From Pirellulales bacterium (GTDB lineage Bacteria > Planctomycetota > Planctomycetia > Pirellulales > UBA1268), in NCBI GenBank assembly GCA_018401745.1, contig JAGYJY010000024.1, positions 1-64,000 of the forward strand: DNA of 64,000 bases, in the 5' to 3' direction. Of the stretch, positions 34,830 to 44,324 are shown piece after piece. Made by a program: the position numbers and the translations under genes. Within the stretch, counting starts at the first letter, position 1. The number at the start of each line of letters is the position of its first letter. The notes below the pieces were generated by a model. It saw nothing but the letters and a program-made list of their open reading frames with translations. It was not told where the DNA came from and did no database searches.

Positions 34830-36350
34830 TTAGAACGAGCCGACTCCTCGTTCAATCGCTGCCATGACCTGCAGCAGCGTCTGCTCTCGGCCGTCGAGGG
34901 CCACCACCTGCACGCCGACCGGCAAGCCTTCGCTTCCTGCATCCGTTGCCGCCGCCGCCCGCAGCACCGGATCGAGCGAAACAGCGCGGCCGGTTGTCTC
35001 GGAAGCTCGCACGCGAGTGACCGGCACACTCGCTGCGGGCAGGTCGAACAGACTCGCCAGCAGGCAGGGAAACGCCGCAAGAATCAGCCGTGCGGCCGTG
35101 CCATGCTTGAGTGCTGGCAGCGCTGAAACCGGGAAGACAGCGGCATCAAGACCATGCCTTCGCCGCCAGCTTTCAAGCAACTGTCCAAGCGACTCACGAG
35201 CCCGCAGCAGATGCTGCAGTTCGATCGCCGACCGCGGCCCGGTCTTGCGAACCGCTGCGGCCTCGATGCCACGGCCGGCGAGCGACGCAACGGTCGCCAA
35301 CAGCGGCCGCTGCCATCGGGGCAGCCCTCCCAGCCGACATAGCTCGGCAACCTGCTCGATCGGCGGCGAGCCTTTGAGCAGGCTGCGAATCGAGGCCCCC
35401 CCGTCGCTGCTGACAAGCGCGAGATGAAGCCAGCCAGCCAACTCGGCAAAACTGTCGTCAACGCTGCGGGTCTGCATTCCTGCGGCGGCAACCGCTGCCA
35501 CCGCCTCACGCACTCCGCGAACCACCGCCGATGATGGTGGAACTGGGCCGGCCGTCTCCCACCAGCCGATCCCCAGCGGGGAGCCGACATGGTCAGCAGC
35601 CGCAACCGCTCGCCCCGTCACGCCCTCGACCGCCATGGCTGCATCAGCCACAGACCTCGCCAGCACACCAACCCGCGAGCAGAAGCCCTGCAGGGATGGC
35701 ATCGTGTTGAAGGCATCGCCGTTGCCCAGGCAGCGGGTCGACGGCAGGTAGCCCACCAGGCCGCAGGCATGAGCCGGCTGACGAATGCTCCCAGCGAGAT
35801 CATTGCCAAAAGCCAGGGGCACCACCCCCGCGGCCACCAACGCCGCATCGCCGCCGCTTGAGCCGCCTGGGCCGCGGTCTTGATTGAGCGGGTGGACCGT
35901 CTGGCCAAATACAGGGTTGTCGGTTTCGTGTAGGTAGAGCGCCTGCGGAACATTCGCCTTCCCCACGATCACCGCGCCGCCTGCCCGCAGCCGCTGCACG
36001 AGGAGCGAGTCGCGGCGGTCCTCAAGGTCCCGCCGAGGCAGGATTCCCAGCGTCGTGCTCAGCCCCTCGACCGCAAAGCAGTCTTTCACGCTCACCGGCA
36101 CGCCGGCGAGCGGCCGGAGGTCGGACGCATGGATGAAGCCTGCCTCCGCCGCGGCCGCCTCAAACCGTGGCTGAACCAGCGCGTTGAGCCAGCCGTGTGT
36201 CTGCTGCCAGCGATCGAAAACGCCGGCGAGTTCCCCCGACGCAGACCGCTCGCCTGCCCGGATGTCGTTTCGTGTGGCCACCACTCCAGCCACACCGCCG
36301 CCGGGCCCACACCGGGGAGCCCCAGCCTGCTGCTTGATCTGCTCAGCCAT
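34830..36350 (-). CDS. Amidase (amidase-signature family)
   Basis: 506 residues. The Ser-cisSer-Lys triad of the amidase signature family is visible: K89 in GVPVSVKDCFAVEG, S164/S165 in GPGGSSGGDAAL, and the nucleophile S188 in FGNDLAGSIRQPA. The family hydrolyses amide bonds in diverse small molecules. It has no GatA-specific context (no gatB/gatC nearby), so I would not call it the glutamyl-tRNA amidotransferase subunit. It starts 3 nt after the stop of the acidic membrane protein gene, so the two are likely cotranscribed. An amidase next to a UrtA/AmiC-like sensor operon is suggestive, but the two units are convergent. Confidence 0.85.
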   Translation of the reverse strand: MAEQIKQQAGAPRCGPGGGVAGVVATRNDIRAGERSASGELAGVFDRWQQTHGWLNALVQPRFEAAAAEAGFIHASDLRPLAGVPVSVKDCFAVEGLSTTLGILPRRDLEDRRDSLLVQRLRAGGAVIVGKANVPQALYLHETDNPVFGQTVHPLNQDRGPGGSSGGDAALVAAGVVPLAFGNDLAGSIRQPAHACGLVGYLPSTRCLGNGDAFNTMPSLQGFCSRVGVLARSVADAAMAVEGVTGRAVAAADHVGSPLGIGWWETAGPVPPSSAVVRGVREAVAAVAAAGMQTRSVDDSFAELAGWLHLALVSSDGGASIRSLLKGSPPIEQVAELCRLGGLPRWQRPLLATVASLAGRGIEAAAVRKTGPRSAIELQHLLRARESLGQLLESWRRRHGLDAAVFPVSALPALKHGTAARLILAAFPCLLASLFDLPAASVPVTRVRASETTGRAVSLDPVLRAAAATDAGSEGLPVGVQVVALDGREQTLLQVMAAIERGVGSF

Positions 36351-36353
36351 CCA

Positions 36354-37922
36354 TCACTCCACCGTCAGCGGAGGATCGCTGAGGACATCAGTGGGCCGCT
36401 GCTCGAGGTCGCCCCACACTGCTGCCCAGATCACATCACCAGCGACGATGACTCCCACGGCAACGACCTGGCTGCCGTCGGCGAGCTCGGGCCGGCGACG
36501 CGAGAGAACGGTCACCTCTCGAGACTGCTCGTCATCGCCCCCTGACTGCACCGACGCCGCCCAGGCCGAGCCGATCTGCCGCACGTCCCGCAGCTGCCCC
36601 GGAAACACGACGCCCTGCGAATCGCGTTTGGTGGCCTGTATCCACTGCCGCGCCAAAGTGGCCAGTTCCTCGGCCGCCACAGCATCGAGGGCAATCTTCT
36701 CCAGCAGAGCCACCACAGGCCGAGCAACGGCCTCAGCGGATCGTCCCCCCTCCACCCTCACCTGCTCCGCCGCGACGGCCTCTTCCCCGACTGCCGCGAG
36801 GCTCTTGTACCAGTCGACCCTCGCTGCCTTGAGCATCTCCTCAGGCGCTTCAGCTGGAAGCTCGAGCAGACTGCTGAGCATCACGTTGGACCGTGCGGTG
36901 GCCATCTCAAGCAGGGCGAGATCGGCGGCGTCCAGCAGAGCGTCCTCAACGGGGCGGTCAATCCCAGTGGGATCACCGCTCCCGAGCGACCCATCCGCCA
37001 GTGCGGGAGGCGTGGCGACCGCCACAGAACCGCTTTCGCCACGCGGACTGATCTCTGCAAAGCCGTCGCGAGGAAGTCTGGGCATCTTGTCCGCTGCCGG
37101 CAGATCGCGCGGCAGCCGCGGCAGCCGTAGCTCTGCGGGCAGGAGAAAGGCCAGCTCATCGGGCATCAGGCCCGCGATGCCAAAATCATCTCGTCGAAAG
37201 CCCCACAGCAGAATCGCCACCACGATCGGCACCGCCATGAGTCCGCCGATGATCACGCCGACAAGCGAGCTGCCCGTTGTTCGACGTGGAAGCGGACGCG
37301 GCCGCAGGCCGACTCGGGCAGCCGCCCGCCCAGGATCGCGAGACGCGACCTGCTCCCGGTAGGCCTCTTCGGTGCCCACCGTCGCCACATCGACCTCATC
37401 TCCGTCGGCCCAGCTGCCGGGCAGCTCATCCTGGGACGTTTCGCCGATGAGATCCGCCGCCATCTCAGGGTTGTCGATCTCGGCAAACTCGGAAAACTCC
37501 GAACCGAGTTCGTCGGCCTCGTCACCTCCGGCGGCCTCACCGTCGGTGGCATCGGCAGCGGCAAACTCGTGCTCAAGATCCGGCACCAGGCCTTCGGGAA
37601 GTTCGAACGTGCCAACGCTCGGAGGCTCGAATTCCTCAGACGCGAGGTCTTCGTCGTCGAGCCCCTCCTGATCGCCCAGTTCCCCGGCAATCGACCAGTC
37701 TTCCAAGGCGATGCCCGACTGTCCTGTCCCCAGCGAGATGGCCGAGGAGGAGGGCCCGGACTCATCCGCTGGCTCGTCGCCCACGGAGATCGCATCACTG
37801 TCGGTCGTCTCAGCCTGGCTGCCGAGGACGTCTGCAGGCATCTCGGCTTCTGCCGCGTGCTCACTGTCGCGAGGCGTCGCCTGGTCGCTGACCGGCGGGT
37901 CGTGCTGTCCGTCCTGAGCCAT
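36354..37922 (-). CDS. Acidic single-pass membrane protein, unknown function
   Basis: 522 residues, no family recognised. Residues 1-180 are very acidic and low-complexity (many Asp, Glu, Ser), with short recurring E-x-x-E blocks and no Cys. A basic strip at about 200-215 (GLRPRPLPRR) precedes one strong transmembrane helix at about 219-241 (LVGVIIGGLMAVPIVVAILLWGF). By the positive-inside rule the acidic part would be cytoplasmic and the 280-residue C-terminal part outside. The C-terminal part has alpha-helical stretches and ends in a beta-rich segment (QVVAVGVIVAGDVIWAAVWG). It lies directly upstream of the amidase on the same strand. Probably planctomycete-specific. Confidence 0.65.
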   Translation of the reverse strand: MAQDGQHDPPVSDQATPRDSEHAAEAEMPADVLGSQAETTDSDAISVGDEPADESGPSSSAISLGTGQSGIALEDWSIAGELGDQEGLDDEDLASEEFEPPSVGTFELPEGLVPDLEHEFAAADATDGEAAGGDEADELGSEFSEFAEIDNPEMAADLIGETSQDELPGSWADGDEVDVATVGTEEAYREQVASRDPGRAAARVGLRPRPLPRRTTGSSLVGVIIGGLMAVPIVVAILLWGFRRDDFGIAGLMPDELAFLLPAELRLPRLPRDLPAADKMPRLPRDGFAEISPRGESGSVAVATPPALADGSLGSGDPTGIDRPVEDALLDAADLALLEMATARSNVMLSSLLELPAEAPEEMLKAARVDWYKSLAAVGEEAVAAEQVRVEGGRSAEAVARPVVALLEKIALDAVAAEELATLARQWIQATKRDSQGVVFPGQLRDVRQIGSAWAASVQSGGDDEQSREVTVLSRRRPELADGSQVVAVGVIVAGDVIWAAVWGDLEQRPTDVLSDPPLTVE

Positions 37923-38132
37923 AGTGTGTCCGCTCGCGTCTCAATCGAATCCACTCCGTCAAGTTTACCCATGCCCAGCGACCGCCTTCCACCTCGGGTG
38001 GCCGTCTCTTCCTGCGCTTCGGGTCATCCTCGCACCGGTGCGGCGTCGCCATCCCCCAGCAGAACTTTGCTCCGCGTAGATTCATGAGACACGATTGAAC
38101 GGATCGGCAAACCCTGACGAAGGACGAATGCG

Positions 38133-38820
38133 ATGGGGCTCGATGTGCTGGTGGTGGCCCCGCATCCTGATGATGCGGAACTGGGCATGGGGGGCACCAT
38201 CTGCCGGATGCTCGACGACGGGATGCGGGTGGGCGTGCTCGACCTCACCGACGGTGAGCCGACTCCGCGGGGTTCGCCGGAGATTCGTAGCCGAGAAACA
38301 GCTGCCGCCAGCGATGCGCTGGGCCTTCCCTGGCGGGAGCAGCTCGGCCTGCCAAATCGCCGCCTGCGGGCCACGCTCGCCGCGAGGGCCGCGCTGGCTG
38401 CGGTGATCCGCCGCGAACACCCACGCTGGCTCTTTGCCCCCTACTGGGTCGACGCCCACCCAGATCACGTGGCGGCCACGCGGCTCAGCAGAAGCCGCCC
38501 GGTTTTGGGCAAAGCTGACAAAAACGGACATCCCTGGCACGCCGTTCCATCCAGAGAGGATTTTCTATTACTCGTGCGTCCACCTGCGGGTAGTGCGAAT
38601 GCCGGCCTTCGTGGTGGACATCTCCAGCACGTGGGATCGCAAGTGGCAGTCGCTCCGCTGCTACGAGAGTCAGCTGCCAACCGACGGCCCACGGCCCACA
38701 GTCCTCGATCGGGTCGATGCTGCGGCAGCCTGGTGGGGTTCCACCATCAACACGGTTCGTGGTGAGCCCTTTTTCTCTCGCGAACCGATCGGACTGCGCG
38801 GGTTTGGCGAACTCTTCTGA
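38133..38820 (+). CDS. PIG-L family N-acetylglucosaminyl deacetylase, BshB1-like, frameshifted
   Basis: About 228 residues from ATG 38133 after removing one extra base near 38485-38488. The zinc-binding APHPDDAELGMGGT motif is at residues 8-21. It is followed by LDLTDGEPTPRGSPEIRSRE, EQLGLPNRRL and the second motif YWVDAHPDHVAATRL. After the break come FHPERIFYY, PAFVVDIS and the helical C-terminus. The TDGEPTPRGSPE and GLPN signatures match the BshB1 type, which deacetylates GlcNAc-malate in bacillithiol synthesis. A different sugar conjugate is possible, because bshA and bshC are not in the window. Confidence 0.82.
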
Positions 38821-38981
38821 CACGCGACGGTCGACTTGGTCTGCGGGGCAAGGTGGTCCGGTGGAACCGACTGGAGAGGCTGCCGTCGCAAGCCTGGCTT
38901 CCTTTTCGAGCGTGGTCGATACCTCCCCTGGTCGGTCTCATGAGAGCCGTATCGATCTCGTCAACGTCCGGGGCCTGTCGG

Positions 38982-39215
38982 ATGCCTGCTCGCGACATCA
39001 ATGTGATAGCTCTGGTGAAGGGATCCGAACGCTACGTCTTCCTCTTCGATGACGAGAGCCGGACCGAGACGCTCAAAATGATGGGCCGCTATGCGGCGAA
39101 TCCCGAACTGAGTTTCTCCTGGTACGACGCGGCAGTGCTCGGCCAAAAGGTTCGCCAGTGCGGCACGAAAGCGGCCCGCGGTCGACTCGCCCCTCCAGCA
39201 GACCGAGCGGCCTGA
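38982..39215 (+). CDS. Small conserved hypothetical protein (planctomycete type)
   Basis: 77 residues from ATG 38982; the upstream extension of the frame is not protein-like. The sequence RDINVIALVKGSERYVFLFD, followed by a helix-rich segment and NPELSFSWYDAAVLGQKVR, is one I associate with a short family found across planctomycetes. No domain of known function can be assigned. It sits one base before the xer start, so the two are likely cotranscribed. The alternation of beta strand and helix suggests a compact alpha/beta fold. Confidence 0.65.
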   Translation: MPARDINVIALVKGSERYVFLFDDESRTETLKMMGRYAANPELSFSWYDAAVLGQKVRQCGTKAARGRLAPPADRAA

Positions 39216-39216
39216 C

Positions 39217-40137
39217 ATGTCGACTGACGTGTCCCCTCGCCTGGCTGTGGCCATCGAGCGTTTCTTGAAGTCGATGGCCGCTGAAAAAGCAGCGTCACCG
39301 CACACGCTCAAGGGATACCGAGAAGACCTGCTGCAGTGCGGTGAGTTTCTCACATCAGCCGGATGCCAGACCCCGGCCGACGCCACCAGCGTTCTGCTGC
39401 GTCGCTATGCCGCCGCCTTGCATGCCTCGGGCTACGCCGCCTCCACCGTCGCCCGCAAGCTTGCCAGCATGAGGAGTTTCTACCGCTTCGGGCAGCGCGA
39501 GGGCTGGGTGAAGGCCAATCCCGCCCGGCCTGTGAAGAGTCCGCGACGCACGAGGCCCCTGCCATCGTTCCTGACCAATGATGAGATCCTGAGGCTGCTC
39601 GGCGCGCCGCAAGGCGAGAGCCTGGGCGATGTCCGCGATCGCGCCATCCTGGAACTGATGTATTCCTCTGGTGTCCGTGTCAGTGAACTCCACGGCCTTG
39701 ATGATCACGACCTCGACCTGGCCGGCGGCACGATCCGGGTTCGCGGCAAGGGCCGCCGCGAACGCCTGGGGATCGTCGGCTCACACGCAGCCGAGGCGGT
39801 TCGCTGTTGGCTCGAGATCCGCGGCGGCCTTCCCCAGCCGGCGGGCACCTCCTCCCGCCAGCCCCTGTTTCGCAATCGTTTTGGGCGACGGCTTTCCGTC
39901 CGCGGGGTGGCACGGCTGCTGGAAAAACACCTGGCAACCGCTGGGCTCTCAGGTCGGGCGAGCCCCCACACCCTGCGGCATAGCTTTGCGACACATCTGC
40001 TCGACAACGGGGCGGATATTCGGAGCGTGCAAGAACTGCTCGGGCACAAGAGCATCGTGACCACGCAGGTCTACACCCACGTGACCACCGCGAGGCTCCT
40101 CGACGCTTTCAACAAGGCGCACCCGCGAGCGACCTGA
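39217..40137 (+). CDS. xerD: Tyrosine recombinase XerC/XerD type
   Basis: 306 residues. An N-terminal SAM-like core-binding domain spans about residues 10-105. The catalytic domain has the complete tyrosine recombinase set: R154 (SGVRVSEL), K178 (RGKGRRER), H251 and R254 (HTLRHSFATHLL), H277 (LLGHKSI) and nucleophile Y286 (QVYTHVT). Length and motifs fit the housekeeping Xer proteins that resolve chromosome dimers at dif. I cannot tell XerC from XerD by eye. No integron attC sites or phage genes are nearby, so a mobile integrase is unlikely. Confidence 0.88.
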   Translation: MSTDVSPRLAVAIERFLKSMAAEKAASPHTLKGYREDLLQCGEFLTSAGCQTPADATSVLLRRYAAALHASGYAASTVARKLASMRSFYRFGQREGWVKANPARPVKSPRRTRPLPSFLTNDEILRLLGAPQGESLGDVRDRAILELMYSSGVRVSELHGLDDHDLDLAGGTIRVRGKGRRERLGIVGSHAAEAVRCWLEIRGGLPQPAGTSSRQPLFRNRFGRRLSVRGVARLLEKHLATAGLSGRASPHTLRHSFATHLLDNGADIRSVQELLGHKSIVTTQVYTHVTTARLLDAFNKAHPRAT

Positions 40138-40173
40138 TCACCGCCTCGCGCGGATACGGCACCGCTCGCGATC

Positions 40174-40805
40174 TCAGACAAGCCCGTGCCGAACAGCCCA
40201 CACTGCCGCCTGCGTCCGATCTGCAACGGCAAGCTTGCGGAGGATGTTTTGCACATGCTCCTTCACCGTTTCCACGCTGATCGTCAGTGACGTGGCAATC
40301 TCCTTGTTGGAGAGCCCCAACGCCATGTGCCGCAGCACCTGTGTCTCACGCTGGGTGAGCGGGATGTCGGGATTGGGAGCCGCAATCCGAGTGGCCATGG
40401 TGGTGGCGACTCGCCGCAGTTCACCCGCCTTCATCGGCTGCTGGCCTGCTGCCGCCCCGGAGATGGAGTTGATCAGTTCAGCCCGCGTCGACCCCTTGAG
40501 GATGTAGTCGTGGCGCCGCCAGCCACGGCCCGCGCCACGTAGGTCGGGTTGTCAAACGTGGAGAGCATCACGACGCGAACGGCGGGCATGTCGGCCCGAA
40601 CCCGCTCAAGCGTCGCCAACCCATCCGTTCCCGGCATGCGAATATCGAGCAGGAGAACATCGGGCTTGTGTTTCTTGGTGAGCTTGATCGCCTCGTCGCC
40701 GCTCGCGGCTTCCCCAACAATCTTCACATCCGATCCCGCGAGCAAGCCCACGAGTCCTTTGCGAACCACCTCGTGATCGTCCGCAATCACTACTTTAACG
40801 GTCAT
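40174..40805 (-). CDS. NarL/LuxR-family response regulator, frameshifted
   Basis: About 210 residues from ATG 40805. The receiver has acidic pair D9/D10, phosphoacceptor D54 (LLLDIRMPGTDG), the S/T in VMLSTFDN and the switch Lys in DYILKGS. The Lys segment is reached only after adding one missing base near 40505-40515 (probably restoring GGANDYILKG). The C-terminal GerE-type helix-turn-helix reads LTQRETQVLRHMALGLSNKEIA, then ISVETVKEHVQNILRKL. It is a typical DNA-binding output regulator. No histidine kinase partner is adjacent. It is the third gene of a comF-hemC-regulator run on the minus strand. Confidence 0.9.
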
Positions 40806-40891
40806 GTGTTCCTTTCCGGGATCGGTTTTCCCTCATCAAAATTTATTCTACTTCAAGTTTGTTGAACGGAAAGACCGTCCCGAAGGTGTGG

Positions 40892-41877
40892 TCAGTCCAA
40901 ATCAGGCGGCGGAGGTGGCGACACCGCCTGCCGCTGCCGCATCCTCGCCAGCATGCCATCAGCCCCCGCCTCGCGAAGCTGCTTCGCCACCGCGCGGCCC
41001 AACTGACGAGCGGTCTGCATCGCCTTCTTTGCAGCAGCATCAATCCTCACCGCTGCAGTCACATCGATTCGCTCCACACCGTTCGAGGTATTCTCCAGTA
41101 CACAGGCGGTAAGTTCCAGTTTTCCCTCATTCTCCGTGGAAAACCCTCCAATTGGAGCAAGACACCCGCCAGCCAAGGCCGAAAGGCAGGCCCGCTCTGC
41201 CGCGATGGCACGGTGCGACGGAGCGTCGTCGATCAAGGTCAGGGCCTCCCGCACCGCCGTATCGTTGGCCCTCGCCTGGAGGGCCAGGGCTCCCTGTGCG
41301 ATCGCGGGCCAATACCGCGGCGGCTCGAGCAGTTCGGCTCCGCGATCGGCAAGGCCGACGCGTTCCAGGCCTGCCGCGGCCAGGATGATGCCTGCGTAGT
41401 CTCCCGAGGTCACCCGCCCCAGTCGGGTATCGATGTTGCCCCGCAGCGGTGCTGTCACCAGGTCGGGCCGCAGTTTCAAGCAGCTGGGTCACCCTGCGGA
41501 TGCTGGAGGTGCCAATCACCGCCCCCGGAGGCAGGTCGTCGAGGGGCCTGCCGTCGGCTGTGACCAGCATGTCGAAGGGGGTCACCCGCCGTGGGACGGC
41601 AACCACCATCAGCCCCGGGGTGTCGGCTGTCGGCAGGTCTTTGCAGCTATGGACCGCGGCGTCGACCCGGCCCTCGAGCAACGCTTTTTCCAGCTCATGC
41701 ACAAAGACCCCGTCTCGGCCCGAGACTGGAGATTGGGGCATCTCGCCTGACATCGCCCATCGTCTGAACGATCTCGATCTCCACGTCGCAGCCAACCGCA
41801 CGAAGCTGATCAGCCACATGCCCCGTCTGGGTTCGCGCCAGAAGGCTACCACGAGTGCCGAGAACGATGCGGGGCAT
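40892..41877 (-). CDS. hemC: Hydroxymethylbilane synthase (porphobilinogen deaminase), two frameshifts
   Basis: About 327 residues from ATG 41877 after repairing two extra bases, one in the C3 run 41719-41721 and one near 41478. The pieces join as [20 protein letters not shown], then [19 protein letters not shown], then [10 protein letters not shown], then [18 protein letters not shown] and [12 protein letters not shown]. The cysteine that carries the dipyrromethane cofactor is in [11 protein letters not shown]. The enzyme joins four porphobilinogen molecules on the way to haem. It lies 57 nt after comF on the same strand. Confidence 0.93.
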
Positions 41878-41934
41878 GGAGTGCGACAGAAATCGAGAGC
41901 AGGAGTGGAGAATCGGCGTGGTGTCTGCCCGGCA

Positions 41935-42702
41935 TCACGAACCATCTGCAGCGACAAGAGTTGTCCGCTCAGCCTTTGCGACCGCTGAAACATACACATC
42001 TTGAGCCCCTGCGGCGAGGAGGGCCTGGGTGCACGCGGCCAGTGTGGCTCCGGTCGTAATCACGTCATCAACCACCAGCACCCGTTGCCCCCGGACGCCA
42101 GAGAGGGCCTGAAACGCTCCCGTGACATTGGCCGGCCGCTGCTCCGGCGGAAGCGTGTTTTGCATGCTCGTGGCCCGGATTCGCCGCAACAGCCCCCGCT
42201 TCCGTACGCCCAGCGATCCCGCGGTGGCCGACGCGATCACGCCCGCAGAGCTCGTGCCTCGCAGGGCTCGTCGTCGCCAGTGCATCGGCACCGGAACCAC
42301 CAGATCCAGCCGGACTGCCGGCAGCCGTGATCGCACAAGGTCTCCGAGTCGCCGGCCAAGGGCCATCCCGATCGGCTCTCCGGCTGGCCGTTTGGCCCGC
42401 ACCACCGCGTCGCGGGCCAGGTCACCATACCCAGCGAGCACCACCAGCCGCTGCCAGGGTGGTGCCGCCCGCAGACACCCCTCACACACGCCATCGTCCG
42501 ACAGGGCCGCCGACGCTCCACAGCGGGCACACCGCAGCAGATCGGCGGTGAGCTCTGCCAGGCACGCCGGGCAGAAATCACGGAGGGCGGGCGTCGCCCT
42601 TGCGGTGTTTGGCTCGAAGAGCAGGCTCCGCTGGCAGAGCAGGCACTCCGGCGGAAACAGGAGGTCTGCGGCGGCAGTGGCAAGGCCCGTGAGCGGTCGC
42701 AT
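41935..42702 (-). CDS. comF: ComF family phosphoribosyltransferase-like protein
   Basis: 255 residues, intact. The N-terminal zinc-ribbon region has four Cys pairs (CLLC at 20-23, CPAC, CARC, CEGC). A phosphoribosyltransferase fold follows with VVPVPMHWRRRALRG and the PRPP-binding loop VLVVDDVITTGAT near residue 218. ComF/GntX proteins aid DNA uptake in some bacteria, but their biochemical role is not settled. Length and motifs are normal. Upstream of hemC on the same strand. Confidence 0.9.
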   Translation of the reverse strand: MRPLTGLATAAADLLFPPECLLCQRSLLFEPNTARATPALRDFCPACLAELTADLLRCARCGASAALSDDGVCEGCLRAAPPWQRLVVLAGYGDLARDAVVRAKRPAGEPIGMALGRRLGDLVRSRLPAVRLDLVVPVPMHWRRRALRGTSSAGVIASATAGSLGVRKRGLLRRIRATSMQNTLPPEQRPANVTGAFQALSGVRGQRVLVVDDVITTGATLAACTQALLAAGAQDVYVSAVAKAERTTLVAADGS

Positions 42703-42871
42703 GCTTCAGCCCCCTGGCGTCAAAAACCGATTGACGCTCCACCATGCAGGTCTCTATCGTCCGCCACCCTGATCAAGCCGACCGTTGTTCCGTAGGCCGC
42801 CGTCGAGACAGCTTGCCATCACGGGACCTCCGGCTCTGGAGGCCCTTCCGCCGGTCGAACGGCGCACAGCC

Positions 42872-44002
42872 ATGCTCATCGATCGCTACATCACCAGGGC
42901 GCAGATCAACTCGTTTCTGATCGTCTTTGTCAGTCTGGCAGGCCTCACCTTTGTTGTCGACGCTTTCAACAACATCGAGGAGTTCATCGCCCATGCCCCA
43001 GAGGGCGGCGGGCTCTGGAGGGTTCTGGGGCGTTACTACGGCTTCCGGCTGATCTCGTTTTTCGATGCCACCAGCGGGGTCATCGCCCTGGCCAGTGCGA
43101 TGTTCGCCCTTTCCTGGCTTGAGCGGCACAACGAACTGACCGCCCTTCTCGCTGCTGGCGTCACCCGGTGGCGAATCGCGCGGCCAGCCATCGTCTTCGC
43201 TGGCGTTGTCGCCCTCGTGGCTGCGACCAACCGCGAAGTCGTCCTCCCGCAGATTCGCCACGCATTGGAAGGCAATGCACAAGACCTCTCCGGCGATGCC
43301 TGGCAGCCATTCGAAGCCCGCTACGACCACCGCACGGAGATTCTTTTCCGCGGCAAGCAGTGGCGGCGGAGCGACGGCGTGATCCAGGAGCCGAGCCTTC
43401 TCCTCCCGCCATCAATGGCTGGGGTCAGCGCCCAGGTGAATGCCGCAGAGGCCCGCTGGCTTCCTGCCGACGCCTCCCATCCTGCGGGCTACCTGCTCGT
43501 TGGCGTCAGCGAACCCGCCGCCATCGACGGCATTCCCAGCCTCACGCTCGGCGGTGTTACGGTGATTCACACCCGCCAGGATTCGGAATGGCTCGCCCCC
43601 GGCTCCTGCTTCGTGGCAAGCGATGTGAGCTTTGAGCAGCTCATTGGCTCGAGCAACTGGAGCCTCTACTCGTCGACCCCCGACCTCGTGCGGGCCATCG
43701 GAAATCCCGCGATTGGCGTGACCGCTGATGTTCCGCTCCGCGCCCACGCCCGCCTGGTGCAGCCGATCCTCGACCTGTCGCTGACCATCCTCGGGCTACC
43801 GCTGGTGGTGGGGCCCAGCCGCAAGGGCGTCTTTGTTGCAGTCGGGCTGTCGGTCGCGCTCACGGCTCTCTTTCTTCTGACAACTCTCGGGTGCCATGCC
43901 CTGGCCACAAGCTATGTCGTGAGCCCGTCGCTCGGCGCCTGGCTTCCGGTGCTGCTGCTCACCCCGTTGACGGCCTGGCAGGCGCAGCCCATGTGGCAAT
44001 AA
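42872..44002 (+). CDS. LptF/LptG family permease
   Basis: 376 residues from ATG 42872. MLIDRYITRAQINSFLIVFVSLAGLTFVVD is split here as a basic start plus TM1, typical of the family. TM2 and TM3 follow at about residues 62-82 and 98-118 (with LTALLAAGVTRWRIARPAIVF, the G-x-x-x-x-R-I coupling motif). A periplasmic beta-jellyroll covers about 125-290. Three C-terminal helices (ILDLSLTILGLPLVVG and following) end the protein. LptF/G proteins form the inner-membrane part of the lipopolysaccharide exporter with LptB. Only one is present here; the partner must be elsewhere. Confidence 0.85.
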   Translation: MLIDRYITRAQINSFLIVFVSLAGLTFVVDAFNNIEEFIAHAPEGGGLWRVLGRYYGFRLISFFDATSGVIALASAMFALSWLERHNELTALLAAGVTRWRIARPAIVFAGVVALVAATNREVVLPQIRHALEGNAQDLSGDAWQPFEARYDHRTEILFRGKQWRRSDGVIQEPSLLLPPSMAGVSAQVNAAEARWLPADASHPAGYLLVGVSEPAAIDGIPSLTLGGVTVIHTRQDSEWLAPGSCFVASDVSFEQLIGSSNWSLYSSTPDLVRAIGNPAIGVTADVPLRAHARLVQPILDLSLTILGLPLVVGPSRKGVFVAVGLSVALTALFLLTTLGCHALATSYVVSPSLGAWLPVLLLTPLTAWQAQPMWQ

Positions 44003-44324
44003 CCGCGGGCAGATTCGGCCACAGCGGCCCACCGCCACGATCAGCCGCCGGGCACAATCACCCTGCCCCGCCCACTGCAAAGCTCGCGCAACCGGAAAGC
44101 TCGTCGCGACCGGAAAGCATGATGGACATTCGCTCGATTCACCAATCGTTTTCGCTCCACAAGAACCTCCGAGTGATCCGATCAGGTTATGTGTGGAACG
44201 GTCGTTCCACGATGAAAGATATCTGCCGCAGTTCTTCCGAATACTTCGAAGGGACACCCGTTCCTAACTGGGGAAAACTCTCCAGCCGAAAGGGCGAGGA
44301 CGATCCGGCAAAGGAGTGCCACCC
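44003..44324 (+). promoter_or_regulatory. Leader region of fliW with hairpin and repeated GGA motifs
   Basis: 322 bases with no gene I can support. The decamer ACCGGAAAGC occurs twice (44091-44100 and 44109-44118). A perfect 7-bp hairpin, GTGGAAC-GGTC-GTTCCAC, is at 44193-44210. Further GGA triplets precede and include the fliW ribosome binding site AAGGAG at 44311-44316. CsrA proteins bind GGA motifs in leaders, and csrA is encoded just downstream, so feedback control is possible but not shown. Confidence 0.4.

Noticed and set aside
34830..36350. GatA, glutamyl-tRNA amidotransferase subunit A
   Set aside because: The signature triad fits all amidases. There is no gatB or gatC nearby and several GatA-typical segments are not seen, so the general amidase call is kept.
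39217..40137. Integrase of a mobile element
   Set aside because: The protein has the length and motifs of housekeeping Xer, and no attachment sites, phage genes or cassette array are near. The tRNA genes in the window are far away.
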